Of a stretch of 64,000 bases of DNA, positions 9,528 through 17,899 are shown in pieces. The stretch covers positions 1 to 64,000 of the forward strand of contig NZ_AP022618.1 in NCBI RefSeq assembly GCF_010731615.1. Reading direction: 5' to 3'. Positions within the stretch are counted from its first letter, which is position 1. Each line of letters opens with the position of its first letter. Both the position numbers and the translations under genes were made by a program. The notes beneath the pieces are model-generated. The model saw only the letters and a list, made by a program, of their open reading frames with translations. It had not been told where the DNA came from and made no database searches. Source of the DNA: Mycolicibacterium insubricum (GTDB taxonomy: Bacteria; Actinomycetota; Actinomycetes; Mycobacteriales; Mycobacteriaceae).

Positions 9528-9638
9528 TCGCTCACTCCTCCTCGCTGCTCGTTCCTCGCAGCGCATCGTCGATTCGCTGGGCTCATTCGCTCACTCCTCC
9601 TCGCTGCTCGTTCCTCGCAGCGCATCGTCGATTCGCTG
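9522..9638. repeat. Tandem 58/59-bp direct repeat between two minus-strand genes
   Basis: Two essentially identical copies, 9522-9580 and 9581-9638, fill the gap between the SDR and the sulfotransferase. Read on the minus strand, each ends in a GAGGAGGAGTGAGCGAATG box, so each carries a ribosome-binding-site-like sequence; only the second is followed by the gene. A related GAGCGAGG-type sequence lies near 32880, between echA20 and ipdA. Confidence 0.9.
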
Positions 9639-10420
9639 TCATGCCTTGTACTCCCCGCAGTTCACGTCGAGGGTTTGCCCGGTGATCCCGCTGGACAGAT
9701 CGCTGGCGAAGAACAGGATGGCCGAGGCCACCTCGTCCTCGGTGGGCAGCCGCTTGAGGTCGGAGGAGGCGGCCGTGGCGTCGTAGATCGCCTCGACCGT
9801 GGTGCCGTACTTGCCGTCCTGGTGGGCAAAGTAGCCCTGCAGCGTCTCGCCCCAGATATAGCCCGGCACAACCGAGTTCACCCGGATCCCCTGCTCGCCG
9901 AGCTCGGAGGCCAGCGACTGGGACATGGCCAGCAACGCCGATTTGGCCATCTTGTAGGCGCCGTACTTGGGCTGCGAATGCCGGATCACCATCGAGTTCA
10001 CGTTGACCACCGAGCCTTTCGTGCCGGCCAGCGCTTCGGTGAAGCCCTGGGTCAGCCGCAGCGCACCCAGCACGGTCAGCTCGATGGCGTCGCGGATGTG
10101 GTCGAAGCTGGTGACGGCCAACGGTTTCATCGAAGGCACCCGGAAGGCGTTGTTGATCAGGACGTCGACCCGGCCGTAGGCGGCCAGCGACTGCGCCACC
10201 AAGTTGTCCACCTGATCGGCGTCGGTGATGTCGGTGCCGACGCAGACCGCCCGGCGCCCCAGCTCGGCCACCTCGGCGGCGACGGCTTCCAGCCGCTGCA
10301 CGGTGCGCGCGGCCAGCACCACATCGGCCCTGCCGCGGCGGCCCGACGTGCCAGCGTCGACCCCAGTGCGGGGCCGACCCCGCTGATCACGACGACCTTG
10401 TCGTCCAACAGTCCGCTCAT
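9639..10420 (-). pseudogene. Short-chain dehydrogenase/reductase (Rv3530c family), one frameshift
   Basis: NAD(P)-dependent SDR of about 260 residues. It starts MSGLLDDKVVVISGVGPALG, where SGVGPALG is the cofactor-binding turn. After the frame change it continues VVLAARTVQRLEAV, with NNAF, the YGAYKMAK catalytic Tyr/Lys pair and VNSVVPGYIWG. The single break is near 10328, where GCAGGGGCC is expected and one G is missing. Restoring it gives a complete protein. It is followed on the minus strand by the sulfotransferase and preceded by the Rv3531c-type gene four bases upstream, in a KstR-controlled operon. The substrate is unknown. Confidence 0.82.
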
Positions 10421-10424
10421 CGGT

Positions 10425-11552
10425 TTACCCCAGCATCCTTTCGGCGATCTGACGCTGCCGCAACGCGATTCGCGCACGCCAGCCCTCCGGTGAAATCCGG
10501 TTCGATTGGTGGTACGGCAGCACCCGGTCCAGCTGGTCGACGTCGACCACCTCGACGGTCGGTCCGTCGTCGGCGGTGAGCTCCCGCGACAGCCGCTGCC
10601 AGCGGAACTGCAGATAGCCACGGCGATGGCCCAGCGTCTCGCACCAGTTGGTCAGGCCCGGGTCGGTGTCGGAGACGACGATGCGGACCTTGCCGTCCGG
10701 ATCGGCCTGCGCCTGGGTGCCGTTGAGCGAGGTCTGGTGGTTGATGTAGTCCAGCGAGATGTACCAGAGGCTGCCGAGCTGAAAACCCAGATAAGGCGCG
10801 TCGGTGACGGGCAGGGTGATGACCATGGCCTGATCCGGCCGCAGGTCGTAGTGCCCGACCGAGGAGTACTGGGTGGCCAGTCCGCCCGGGGTGAGCCGCG
10901 GTGCCACCATGGTGTTGACCGGCAGGTTGAGATAGAACCACTGCGGGAACATCAGCCAGGTTTTGACCCGCTGTACCAGCTGTTTTCCGGCCACCGCGTA
11001 GCGCTTCTCGATCATTGCGCGGTCCAGCGGCGCCGGGGCGGTGCCCGCGGTGTCGGTGCGCTCGACGGTGATGTACCCGCGCCGCGCCGACCAGTCGTTG
11101 TAGACCTCGCGGATCAGCAACTGCGACGGCGTTTCCGGGGTGATCCGCCACTCGAAGCTGCCGTCCTCGGCGATATCGAGCTCCCGGTCATCGAACGCGG
11201 CCTGGCTGGCCGGCACCTGCGCATCGGTGTACTCGCCGCCCAGCAGCTGGAAGCTCAGATCGGTGGTCTCCCCGCGTCTGCCCCGCACGACGTACTCGTG
11301 CCCGGCGGCCACCCGGGTGCCGAAGTACAGGGTGTCCGGGTTGTCCAAGCCCATCTTGGTGAACGGCCCGGTGCCCGACTGCAGGAAGGGGTAGTCGCGG
11401 TCATAGTCGAAGGCCAGGTGAATGCAGCCGGAGATGCAGCCGGCCAGATACTGCAGGCCCTCCAGCAGGTCGGCCTCGGTTTCGATGTGCGGCGCTTCGG
11501 CGACCAGGGATTCGGCCTCGGCGATGGCGTCGATCAGGGGTTGGGAAAACAT
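10425..11552 (-). CDS. Conserved hypothetical protein of the KstR regulon (Rv3531c family)
   Basis: A 375-residue protein, the length I recall for Rv3531c. No enzyme motif is evident. It has an N-terminal helical part (ESLVAEAPHIETEADLLEG) and a long beta-rich C-terminal part with Trp/Tyr-rich stretches (WLMFPQWFYLNLP, GSLWYISLDYINHQTS). It resembles DUF1214-like proteins in layout, a weak impression. ATG 11552 is chosen since upstream codons run into the operator region and family length fits. It leads the minus-strand operon with the SDR and sulfotransferase; a KstR box lies 57 bases upstream. Confidence 0.75.
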   Translation of the reverse strand: MFSQPLIDAIAEAESLVAEAPHIETEADLLEGLQYLAGCISGCIHLAFDYDRDYPFLQSGTGPFTKMGLDNPDTLYFGTRVAAGHEYVVRGRRGETTDLSFQLLGGEYTDAQVPASQAAFDDRELDIAEDGSFEWRITPETPSQLLIREVYNDWSARRGYITVERTDTAGTAPAPLDRAMIEKRYAVAGKQLVQRVKTWLMFPQWFYLNLPVNTMVAPRLTPGGLATQYSSVGHYDLRPDQAMVITLPVTDAPYLGFQLGSLWYISLDYINHQTSLNGTQAQADPDGKVRIVVSDTDPGLTNWCETLGHRRGYLQFRWQRLSRELTADDGPTVEVVDVDQLDRVLPYHQSNRISPEGWRARIALRQRQIAERMLG

Positions 11553-11577
11553 CGGACTCCCATGTTGTTCCAATATC

Positions 11578-11592
11578 CTACCGATGCGGTAG
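11578..11592. promoter_or_regulatory. Inverted repeat, possible operator of the divergent IclR gene
   Basis: CTACCGATGCGGTAG is a perfect 6-bp inverted repeat with a 3-base spacer. It lies in the intergenic region between the Rv3531c-type gene and the IclR-type gene, 17 bases from the KstR box. A local regulator site is plausible but unproven. Confidence 0.4.
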
Positions 11593-11608
11593 ATTCTTGT
11601 ACTGACAG

Positions 11609-11622
11609 TAGAACCTGTTCCA
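11609..11622. promoter_or_regulatory. KstR operator
   Basis: TAGAACCTGTTCCA satisfies TnnAACnnGTTnnA, with one outer position differing from the perfect palindrome. It lies between divergent genes and most likely drives the minus-strand Rv3531c-type operon, and possibly the IclR gene. Confidence 0.85.
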
Positions 11623-11649
11623 GTCGTCGTCAATCGCGGAGGTCCCTCG

Positions 11650-12568
11650 ATGTCGGTTGCCCAGGAGGCCGGCGGCACGCGCCGCAGCTCGCCGCCCACC
11701 GAGCGGGTCGTCGCCGTGCTGGAATTCCTCGCCGCCCACCCGAACGACCGGTTCGGTCTGTCGGAGCTGGCACGCCGGTAAGGCATCACCAAGCCCACCT
11801 GCCTCGGCATCCTGATCACACTCACCGAGGCGGGCTACCTGGTCCGCGACGACGGCGACAACGGCCGGGACAAGACCTACCGGCTGGGGCCGGCGCTGAT
11901 CGCGCTGGGGCATCGGGCCCAGGAGGCGATGCGGGTCAGTCCCGCCGCCCGTGCCGAACTGCGCTGCCTTGCCGCCGAATTCGGCACCGGCGCGGCGGTG
12001 TCCGCGGTGATCGACGACCGGATCACTGTGCTGGATCTGGTCGGGCCGCCCGGCGTCGACGTCGGCGTGTCCGTCGGCCAGTCCTACCCGTTCGCGCCGC
12101 CGGTCGGGCTGATGTTCGTGCTGTGGGACCCGGCCGCACTGCGGGCCTGGCTGGCCAAGGCACCCACCGTGCCGTTGCGCACCGACTCGGCCCGGCTGGA
12201 TCTCGTCGTCGACTCCTGCCGGTCGGTACTACCTGGTGGAACGGCTGACCCCGGCGGGCCGGCGACTCTATTCCCTGATGGCCGGGGTGTCCGGCACGCT
12301 GCCCGACGAGTTGGTGGCCCTGCTGGGTGAACTGGTCGCCGATATCGGCGAGCGGGTCTACCTGCCCGGCGAGGCGCCGGCTACCCGTCACGACGTCAGC
12401 GTCATCTCCGCCCCGGTCTACGACCACCACCAGCGCCAGGTGATGGTGGTGTCACTGCACATCGGGCATGCGCTGACCGACGCCGAGATCACCGCGCGGG
12501 CCCGGGCGCTGGTGGCCACCGCGGATCGAGTGACAGCGCAGCTGGCGGGCAACAAGCCGAGCCCGTGA
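11650..12568 (+). pseudogene. IclR-family transcriptional regulator, internal stop and frameshift
   Basis: An IclR-type regulator: N-terminal winged HTH (ERVVAVLEFLAAHP, GLSELARR, KPTCLGILITL) and a C-terminal effector domain (LGPALIALGHRAQE, ISAPVYDHHQRQVMV). Codon 44, in the HTH, is TAA at 11779-11781 where a Tyr codon TAC would fit. Near 12225 the frame shifts, and the protein continues as YYLVERLTPAGRRLY to the TGA at 12566-12568. The stop is a substitution rather than a lost base, so genuine inactivation is more plausible here than in the neighbours. If functional it may control steroid or adjoining genes; it starts 27 bases after the KstR box. Confidence 0.8.
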
Positions 12569-12575
12569 ACGGCGA

Positions 12576-12605
12576 ACGCCGGCCCCCGGGAACGGGGACC
12601 GGCGT
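12576..12605. terminator. Bidirectional hairpin between IclR gene and haemophore gene
   Basis: A 13-bp stem with one mismatch and a GGAA loop, rich in G/C, lies between two convergent genes, seven bases after the IclR stop. No U-tract follows, which is common for mycobacterial terminators. Confidence 0.6.
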
Positions 12606-12618
12606 CGACGGTGCCGGA

Positions 12619-13215
12619 TCAGAGCGACGCGAGCGCAGCCAGGGCGTCGGTCGGCGAGACCTGCAGACCGCAGCGGTCCTTGAACGCGTTCAGCGGCGCC
12701 TGGATGCCGCGGATCGCATTGGCCTCGGTCGGGTGCTCGTTGAAGTAGCTGTCCATCTGGCCCACGGCGACGAACGCCGGCTGACGGGTGATCTCGATCA
12801 GCGCGGAGTTGGTGTCGGGGTGCTTGGTCAGGTAGTCGGCCAGCGCGGTGTTCACCGAGGCCGAGGTCTTGGCCAGCGCGGCCGCGTTGCAGTCGCCGTC
12901 GGCGGCGGCCGCCGGGGTCTCGTTGGCGGAGCTCGCCGGGGACTGGTTGGCCGAGCTCGCCGGGGTCTCATTGGCCGAGGTGGCCGGGGCCTCGTTGGCC
13001 GAGCTGGCGGGAGACTGGTTGGCCGAGCTGGCCGGGGACTGGTTGGCCGAGCTGGCCGGCGCCTCGTTGGTGGACGGCGTCGGGTTGGACGGCGAGTTGG
13101 GATCGGCGAAGGCCGACGGGCCCATAACGGCGGATCCGGTGGCGACGCCGATGGCGGCGACGGCGGCGAACACGCCCATGCGGGCACGGGTCACGGTAGG
13201 ACGGGTCACATTCAC
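12619..13215 (-). CDS. Secreted haemophore-like heme-binding protein with octapeptide repeats
   Basis: A 198-residue exported protein. Residues 1-37 form a signal peptide (GVFAAVAAIGVATGSAVMG then SAFA-DP). Residues about 48-101 are a low-complexity linker of near-identical eight-residue units such as ASSANQSP and ASSANETP. The C-terminal 95 residues form a small helical domain with one cysteine at each end (DGDCNAAALA and FKDRCGL), and HPDTNSALIEI and YFNEHPTEAN between. This matches the mycobacterial haemophore (Rv0203-like) domain as I know it. Heme binding is inferred from the family. It stands alone between the IclR gene and hsaF, where M. tuberculosis has PPE genes as I recall. No iron box was seen upstream. 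Confidence 0.75.
   Translation of the reverse strand: MNVTRPTVTRARMGVFAAVAAIGVATGSAVMGPSAFADPNSPSNPTPSTNEAPASSANQSPASSANQSPASSANEAPATSANETPASSANQSPASSANETPAAAADGDCNAAALAKTSASVNTALADYLTKHPDTNSALIEITRQPAFVAVGQMDSYFNEHPTEANAIRGIQAPLNAFKDRCGLQVSPTDALAALASL
12929..13072 (-). repeat. 24-bp tandem repeats encoding ASSAN-type octapeptides
   Basis: Six consecutive 24-bp units (12929, 12953, 12977, 13001, 13025, 13049) with a partial unit from 12911. Each is in frame, so copy-number change would lengthen or shorten the linker of the haemophore-like protein without breaking it. Confidence 0.9.
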
Positions 13216-13341
13216 TCCTGATTTCTTCGGCGGTTCCCAGCGGGAAACTCACAGCCGTTTTGCGGCGTTCTCACCAGGTCTCTCGTTGCGCCGGCGCCCG
13301 GTGTTACATCCGGCGCCCGGATCAGGCCGCCGCGACCGGCC

Positions 13342-13368
13342 GTCACCCACCTACCTGGTGGGGGTGAC
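13342..13368. terminator. Weak hairpin overlapping the hsaF stop
   Basis: GTCACCCACC pairs with GGTGGGGGTGAC across a short loop that includes the hsaF stop codon, with a bulge. It could end the hsaE-hsaG-hsaF transcript; support is only the inverted repeat. Confidence 0.35.
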
Positions 13369-14412
13369 GACCTTGCCCTCGGCCATCTCCCGCTTGATCT
13401 CCAGGGCGATGTCGATCAGCTGGTCCTCCTGGCCGCCGATCAGCTTGCGTTGCCCGGCCCGGTGCAGCAGCAGGTGCGGTGGCACCCCGTAGCGCTCACC
13501 CTGGCGGATGGCGTGCTTGAGGAAGCTGGAGTACACCCCGGAATACCCCATGATCAGGGCATTGCGGTCCAGCAGGCACTCGGTCGGCATGGCCGGGGCG
13601 ACCACCTCCTCCGCGGCGTCGGCGATGTCGAAGAAGTCGATCCCGGTCTTGACACCGATCTTGTCGAACACCCCGATCAGCGCCTCCACCGGCGCATTGC
13701 CCGCACCAGCCCCGAAGCGGCGGCACGACCCGTCGATCTGGCGGGCCCCGGCGCGCACCGCCTCCACCGAGTTGGCCACCCCCAGACCGAGGTTCTCGTG
13801 CCCGTGGAACCCGACCTGGGCGTCCTCGCCCAGCTCGGCGACCAGCGCCGCCACCCGGTCCGACACCCCGTCGAGCACCAGCGCGCCGGCAGAGTCGACG
13901 ACATAGACGCACTGGCAGCCGGCATCGGCCATGATCCGGGCCTGAGCGGCCAACTTCTCCGGGCTGATGGTGTGGCTCATCATCAGGAACCCGACGGTCT
14001 CCAGCCCCAGCTCGCGCGCCAGCCCGAAGTGCTGGATCGACACGTCGGCCTCGGTGCAGTGGGTGGCGATCCGGCAGATCGAGCCACCGTTGTTCTGCGC
14101 CTCCTTGATGTCCTCCTTGGTGCCGACACCCGGCAGCATCAGGAAGGCGATCTTGGCGTCCTTGGCGGTCTCGGCCGCCAGCTTGATCAGCTCCTGCTCC
14201 GGGGTCTTGGAGAACCCGTAGTTGAAGCTGGATCCGCCCAGGCCGTCACCGTGGGTGACCTCGATGACCGGCACCCCCGCGGCATCCAGCGCCCCGACGA
14301 TGGAGCGCACCTCGTCGGCGGTGAACTGATGGCGCTTGTGGTGCGATCCGTCACGCAACGAGGTGTCGGTGATCCGCACGTCCCACAAATCGCTCATGAA
14401 AATCTCGCTCAT
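13351..14412 (-). CDS. hsaF: 4-hydroxy-2-oxovalerate aldolase HsaF
   Basis: Class II pyruvate aldolase that cleaves the 4-hydroxy-2-oxo acid made by HsaE to pyruvate and an aldehyde, which passes to HsaG through a protein channel. It has 353 residues with the family features: [16 protein letters not shown] (catalytic Arg/His and metal-binding Asp), the [11 protein letters not shown] metal-binding histidines, and [13 protein letters not shown]. The ATG at 14412 overlaps the hsaG stop (ATGA), so translation is coupled; a second ATG at 14397 would match the M. tuberculosis N-terminus. It is the last gene of the KstR-controlled hsaE-hsaG-hsaF operon. Confidence 0.96.
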   Translation of the reverse strand: MSEIFMSDLWDVRITDTSLRDGSHHKRHQFTADEVRSIVGALDAAGVPVIEVTHGDGLGGSSFNYGFSKTPEQELIKLAAETAKDAKIAFLMLPGVGTKEDIKEAQNNGGSICRIATHCTEADVSIQHFGLARELGLETVGFLMMSHTISPEKLAAQARIMADAGCQCVYVVDSAGALVLDGVSDRVAALVAELGEDAQVGFHGHENLGLGVANSVEAVRAGARQIDGSCRRFGAGAGNAPVEALIGVFDKIGVKTGIDFFDIADAAEEVVAPAMPTECLLDRNALIMGYSGVYSSFLKHAIRQGERYGVPPHLLLHRAGQRKLIGGQEDQLIDIALEIKREMAEGKVVTPTR

Positions 14413-15341
14413 CGGACAACCCCCGTGCTCTGCTCGGCCATCTGCTTGGCCATTTCCTCGCCGACCTTGGTGGCCGCCGCCGTCATGATGTCCAGGTTCC
14501 CGGCGTAGGGCGGCAGATAGTCACCCGCGCCCTCCACCTCGACGAACGTGGTGACCATATGGTTGCCGCCGTTGACCACCGAGGGCTCGTCGAACTGCGG
14601 TTCGTTGAGCAGCCGGTAGCCCGGCACGTAGGTCTGCACCTGGGCCACCACGTCCTTGATCGACGCGGTGATCGCATCCTGGTCGGCGTCCTCGGGGATC
14701 GCGCAGAAAATGGTGTCGCGCATGATCATCGGCGGATCGGCCGGATTCAGGATGATGATCGCTTTACCGCGCGCCGCACCACCGATGGTCTCCACACCCG
14801 CAGCCGTGGTCTTGGTGAACTCGTCGATGTTGGCGCGGGTGCCCGGCCCGGCCGACGCCGAGGACACCGACGCCACGATCTCGGCGTAGGGCACCGTCCC
14901 ACCGCCGGCGGTCACCGCACGGTTGACCGCGTACACGATCGGGATGGTCGCCTGCCCACCGCAGGTGATCATGTTGACGTTCGGCGCATCCAGGTGCGCA
15001 TGCAGATTCGCCGGCGGGATCACCGCCGGGCCGACCGCGGCCGGGGTCAGATCGATGGCCCGGATGCCGGCCTCCGCATAACGCGGCGCTGCGGCCCGGT
15101 GCACGTACGCGCTGGTCGCCTCGAACAGGATGTCGGGCTTCTCATCGAGTTCCAGCAGCCAGTCCGCTCCCAGGTGGCTGGTCTCCAGCCCCAGTTTGCG
15201 GGCCCGCGCCAGGCCCTCACTGTCCGGGTCGATACCGACCATCCAGCGCGGCTCCAGCCACTCCGACCGCAACAGCTTGTACAGCAGGTCGGTGCTGATA
15301 TTGCCCGACCCGACGATGGCGACCGACGCCTTTTTTGCCAT
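14409..15341 (-). CDS. hsaG: Acylating acetaldehyde/propionaldehyde dehydrogenase HsaG
   Basis: Converts the aldehyde released by HsaF, mostly propionaldehyde in the steroid pathway, to its CoA thioester with NAD+. It has 310 residues, full length. The N-terminal Rossmann motif is [11 protein letters not shown]. The catalytic cysteine is C127 in MITCGGQAT, the position known for the family. [16 protein letters not shown] and [15 protein letters not shown] are conserved blocks. It lies between hsaE (15-base gap) and hsaF (ATGA overlap), consistent with complex formation with HsaF. Confidence 0.96.
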   Translation of the reverse strand: MAKKASVAIVGSGNISTDLLYKLLRSEWLEPRWMVGIDPDSEGLARARKLGLETSHLGADWLLELDEKPDILFEATSAYVHRAAAPRYAEAGIRAIDLTPAAVGPAVIPPANLHAHLDAPNVNMITCGGQATIPIVYAVNRAVTAGGGTVPYAEIVASVSSASAGPGTRANIDEFTKTTAAGVETIGGAARGKAIIILNPADPPMIMRDTIFCAIPEDADQDAITASIKDVVAQVQTYVPGYRLLNEPQFDEPSVVNGGNHMVTTFVEVEGAGDYLPPYAGNLDIMTAAATKVGEEMAKQMAEQSTGVVR

Positions 15342-15356
15342 GTCCCTACCCGCTCC

Positions 15357-16142
15357 CTACTCGAACGACAGCCGAACCGACCCCAGGCCGGTGAAATCAG
15401 CGACAAACTCATCCCCCGGACGCGCATCGATGGCTCGCATGCACGCCCCCGGCAACACCACGTCCCCGGCACGCAGCCGCACCCCGAAGCTGTCGACCTT
15501 GCGCGCCAACCAGGCCACCGCGGTCACCGGGTTGCCCAGCACCGCGTCGCTGCGACCCTCGGCGATGACCTCACCGTTGCAGCGCAACACCGCGTCGATG
15601 GCGGTGATATCGATGTCCTTGGGCGACACCCGCCCGGTGCCCAGCACCCAGCCCGCGGAGCTGGCGTTGTCGGCGATGGTGTCGCACAACTTGATCTGCC
15701 AGTTCTTGATCCGGGTATCGATCAGCTCGATGGACGGGGCGAACGCCGCGGTGGCGGCCAGCACGTCGTCCTCGGTGCAGTTGGCGCCGGGCAGGTCGTC
15801 GGCGAGGATGAAGCCGACCTCCACCTCCACCCGCGGATACAGGTAGTTGGCGACGGGCACCGGGATGTTCTCGAACACCGCCATGTCGTCGAGCAGGTGC
15901 CCGTAGTCCGGTTCGTCGACGCCCATCATCTGCTGCATCGCGGCACTGGACAGGCCCACCTTGTGGCCGATCACCCGGGCGCCCTCGGCGACCCGCTGAC
16001 GGATGTTGATCAGCTGGATCTCATAGGCGTCGACCACGTCGATGCCCGGGTGCCCGGCGGTCAGGGGGTCGATCGCGACCCGGCTCCGCTCGGCCTCGGC
16101 AAGGTCGGCGGCGAGCTCCGCACGGGTCTGGGCAGCCAGCAT
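15357..16142 (-). CDS. hsaE: 2-hydroxypenta/hexa-2,4-dienoate hydratase HsaE
   Basis: Metal-dependent hydratase of the fumarylacetoacetase-like fold that hydrates 2-hydroxyhexa-2,4-dienoate from ring A cleavage, giving the HsaF substrate. It has 261 residues, the length of Rv3536c. Family signs are GHKVGLSSAAMQQ, PRVEVEVGFILADDL (metal-binding Glu residues) and the C-terminal LRAGDVVLPGACM. It is the first gene of hsaE-hsaG-hsaF and starts 58 bases from the KstR operator shared with divergent kstD. Confidence 0.95.
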   Translation of the reverse strand: MLAAQTRAELAADLAEAERSRVAIDPLTAGHPGIDVVDAYEIQLINIRQRVAEGARVIGHKVGLSSAAMQQMMGVDEPDYGHLLDDMAVFENIPVPVANYLYPRVEVEVGFILADDLPGANCTEDDVLAATAAFAPSIELIDTRIKNWQIKLCDTIADNASSAGWVLGTGRVSPKDIDITAIDAVLRCNGEVIAEGRSDAVLGNPVTAVAWLARKVDSFGVRLRAGDVVLPGACMRAIDARPGDEFVADFTGLGSVRLSFE

Positions 16143-16199
16143 TTTGCTAATTCCCTCGTATTGGTCGACCGGGACAGTTGTCCCTGCACCGCGTCATTC

Positions 16200-16213
16200 T
16201 ATAACGTGTTCTA
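16200..16213. promoter_or_regulatory. KstR operator between hsaE and kstD
   Basis: TATAACGTGTTCTA fits TnnAACnnGTTnnA. It ends one base before the kstD ATG, so kstD mRNA is either leaderless or starts upstream and carries the box in its leader. Confidence 0.9.
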
Positions 16214-16214
16214 C

Positions 16215-17894
16215 ATGAGTCAGGAGTTCGATGTCGTAGTGGTCGGCAGTGGTGGTGCCGGCATGGTCGCCGCCCTCACCGCCGCCCATCACGGTCTTTC
16301 CACAGTAGTTGTTGAGAAGGCCCCGCACTACGGCGGTTCCACCGCCCGCTCCGGTGGCGGAGTATGGATCCCGAACAACGAAGTGCTGCGCCGCGACGGA
16401 GTCTCCGACACGCCTGAGGCGGCCCGCACCTACCTGCACGGGATCGTCGGCGACGTGGTGCCGGCCGAGAAGATCGACACCTACCTGCAGCGCGGCCCGG
16501 AGATGCTGTCATTCGTGTGCAAGAACTCCCCGCTCAAGCTGTGCTGGGTGCCCAACTACTCCGACTACTACCCGGAGGCCCCGGGTGGGCGGCCCGGCGG
16601 CCGCTCGGTGGAGCCGAAGCCGTTCGACGCCCGCCGCCTCGGTGAGGACATGGACGGCCTGGAGCCCCCCTACGGCAAGGTGCCGCTGAACGTGGTGGTC
16701 ATGCAGCAGGACTACGTCCGGCTCAACCAGCTCAAGCGGCATCCGCGCGGGGTGCTGCGCAGCCTGAAGGTCGCCGCGCGCACCATGTGGGCCCAGGCCC
16801 GGCACAAGAACCTGGTGGGCATGGGCCGTGCACTGATCGCGCCGCTGCGGGTGGCGTTGCGCCAGGCCGGGGTCCCGGTGCTGCTCAACACCGAGCTGAC
16901 CGACCTGTACGTCGAGGATTCCGTGGTGCGCGGCATCTACGTCCGCGACACCAACGCGCCCGAGGATGCCGAACCGCGGTTGATCCAGGCCCGGCGCGGA
17001 GTCATCCTGTGCAGCGGCGGTTTCGAACACAACGAGGCGATGCGGCACAAGTACCAGCGCGCCCCGATCACCACCGACTGGACCGTCGGCGCCGTCGCCA
17101 ACACCGGCGACGGCATCGTGGCCGCCGAAAAGCTCGGCGCTGCACTCGAACTCATGGAAGACGCCTGGTGGGGCCCGACGGTCCCGCTGGCGGGAGCGCC
17201 GTGGTTCGCACTGTCGGAACGCAATTCGCCCGGGTCGATCATCGTCAATGCGTCGGCCAAACGGTTCATGAACGAGTCGATGCCCTACGTCGAGGCCGTC
17301 CACCACATGTACGGCGGCAAGTACGGCCAGGGCGACGGACCGGGTGAGAACATCCCGGCGTGGCTGATCTTCGACCAGCAGTACCGCGATCGCTACATCT
17401 TCGCCGGACTGCAGCCCGGGCAGCGGATCCCGAAGAAGTGGACGGAGTCCGGGGTGATCGTCACCGCCGGCACCCTCGACGAACTCGCCACCGCGACCGG
17501 CCTGCCGGCCGGTGCGCTGCACGCCACCGTCGAGCGGTTCAACGGGTTCGCCGAGACCGGTGTCGACGAGGACTTCCACCGCGGCGAAAGCGCGTACGAC
17601 CGCTACTACGGCGACCCGACGGTCAAGCCCAACCCGAATCTCGGCAAGATCGGGCATCCGCCGTACTACGCCGCCAAGATGGTGCCGGGCGATCTGGGCA
17701 CCAAGGGCGGGGTGCGCACCGACGTGTACGGCCGCGCGCTGCGCGACGACGACACGGTGATCGACGGTCTGTACGCCGCCGGTAATGTCAGCTCACCGGT
17801 GATGGGCCACACCTATCCCGGACCGGGCGGCACCATCGGGCCCGCCATGACCTTCGGATACCTGGCGGCCCTGCATGTCGCTGGAAAGGCCTGA
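16215..17894 (+). CDS. kstD: 3-ketosteroid delta-1-dehydrogenase KstD
   Basis: FAD enzyme that introduces the C1-C2 double bond in ring A of 3-ketosteroids; with KshA it triggers ring B opening. It has 559 residues. The FAD-binding start is FDVVVVGSGGAGMVAAL, with GGSTARSGGGVWIP next. The tyrosine cluster includes Y119 in NYSDYYPE, at the number of a known catalytic Tyr. MPYVEAVH and GHPPYYAAK carry the other expected tyrosines. The C-terminal FAD loop is YPGPGGTIGPAMTFG. The ATG lies two bases after the KstR box; no Shine-Dalgarno is possible downstream of the box, which favours a leaderless start. chsH3 follows after five bases. Confidence 0.97.
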   Translation: MSQEFDVVVVGSGGAGMVAALTAAHHGLSTVVVEKAPHYGGSTARSGGGVWIPNNEVLRRDGVSDTPEAARTYLHGIVGDVVPAEKIDTYLQRGPEMLSFVCKNSPLKLCWVPNYSDYYPEAPGGRPGGRSVEPKPFDARRLGEDMDGLEPPYGKVPLNVVVMQQDYVRLNQLKRHPRGVLRSLKVAARTMWAQARHKNLVGMGRALIAPLRVALRQAGVPVLLNTELTDLYVEDSVVRGIYVRDTNAPEDAEPRLIQARRGVILCSGGFEHNEAMRHKYQRAPITTDWTVGAVANTGDGIVAAEKLGAALELMEDAWWGPTVPLAGAPWFALSERNSPGSIIVNASAKRFMNESMPYVEAVHHMYGGKYGQGDGPGENIPAWLIFDQQYRDRYIFAGLQPGQRIPKKWTESGVIVTAGTLDELATATGLPAGALHATVERFNGFAETGVDEDFHRGESAYDRYYGDPTVKPNPNLGKIGHPPYYAAKMVPGDLGTKGGVRTDVYGRALRDDDTVIDGLYAAGNVSSPVMGHTYPGPGGTIGPAMTFGYLAALHVAGKA

Positions 17895-17899
17895 ACCCC

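Noticed and set aside
12905..13075. Regular 24-bp repeats as a possible CRISPR array
   Set aside because: The units are contiguous without spacers and encode an in-frame octapeptide linker.
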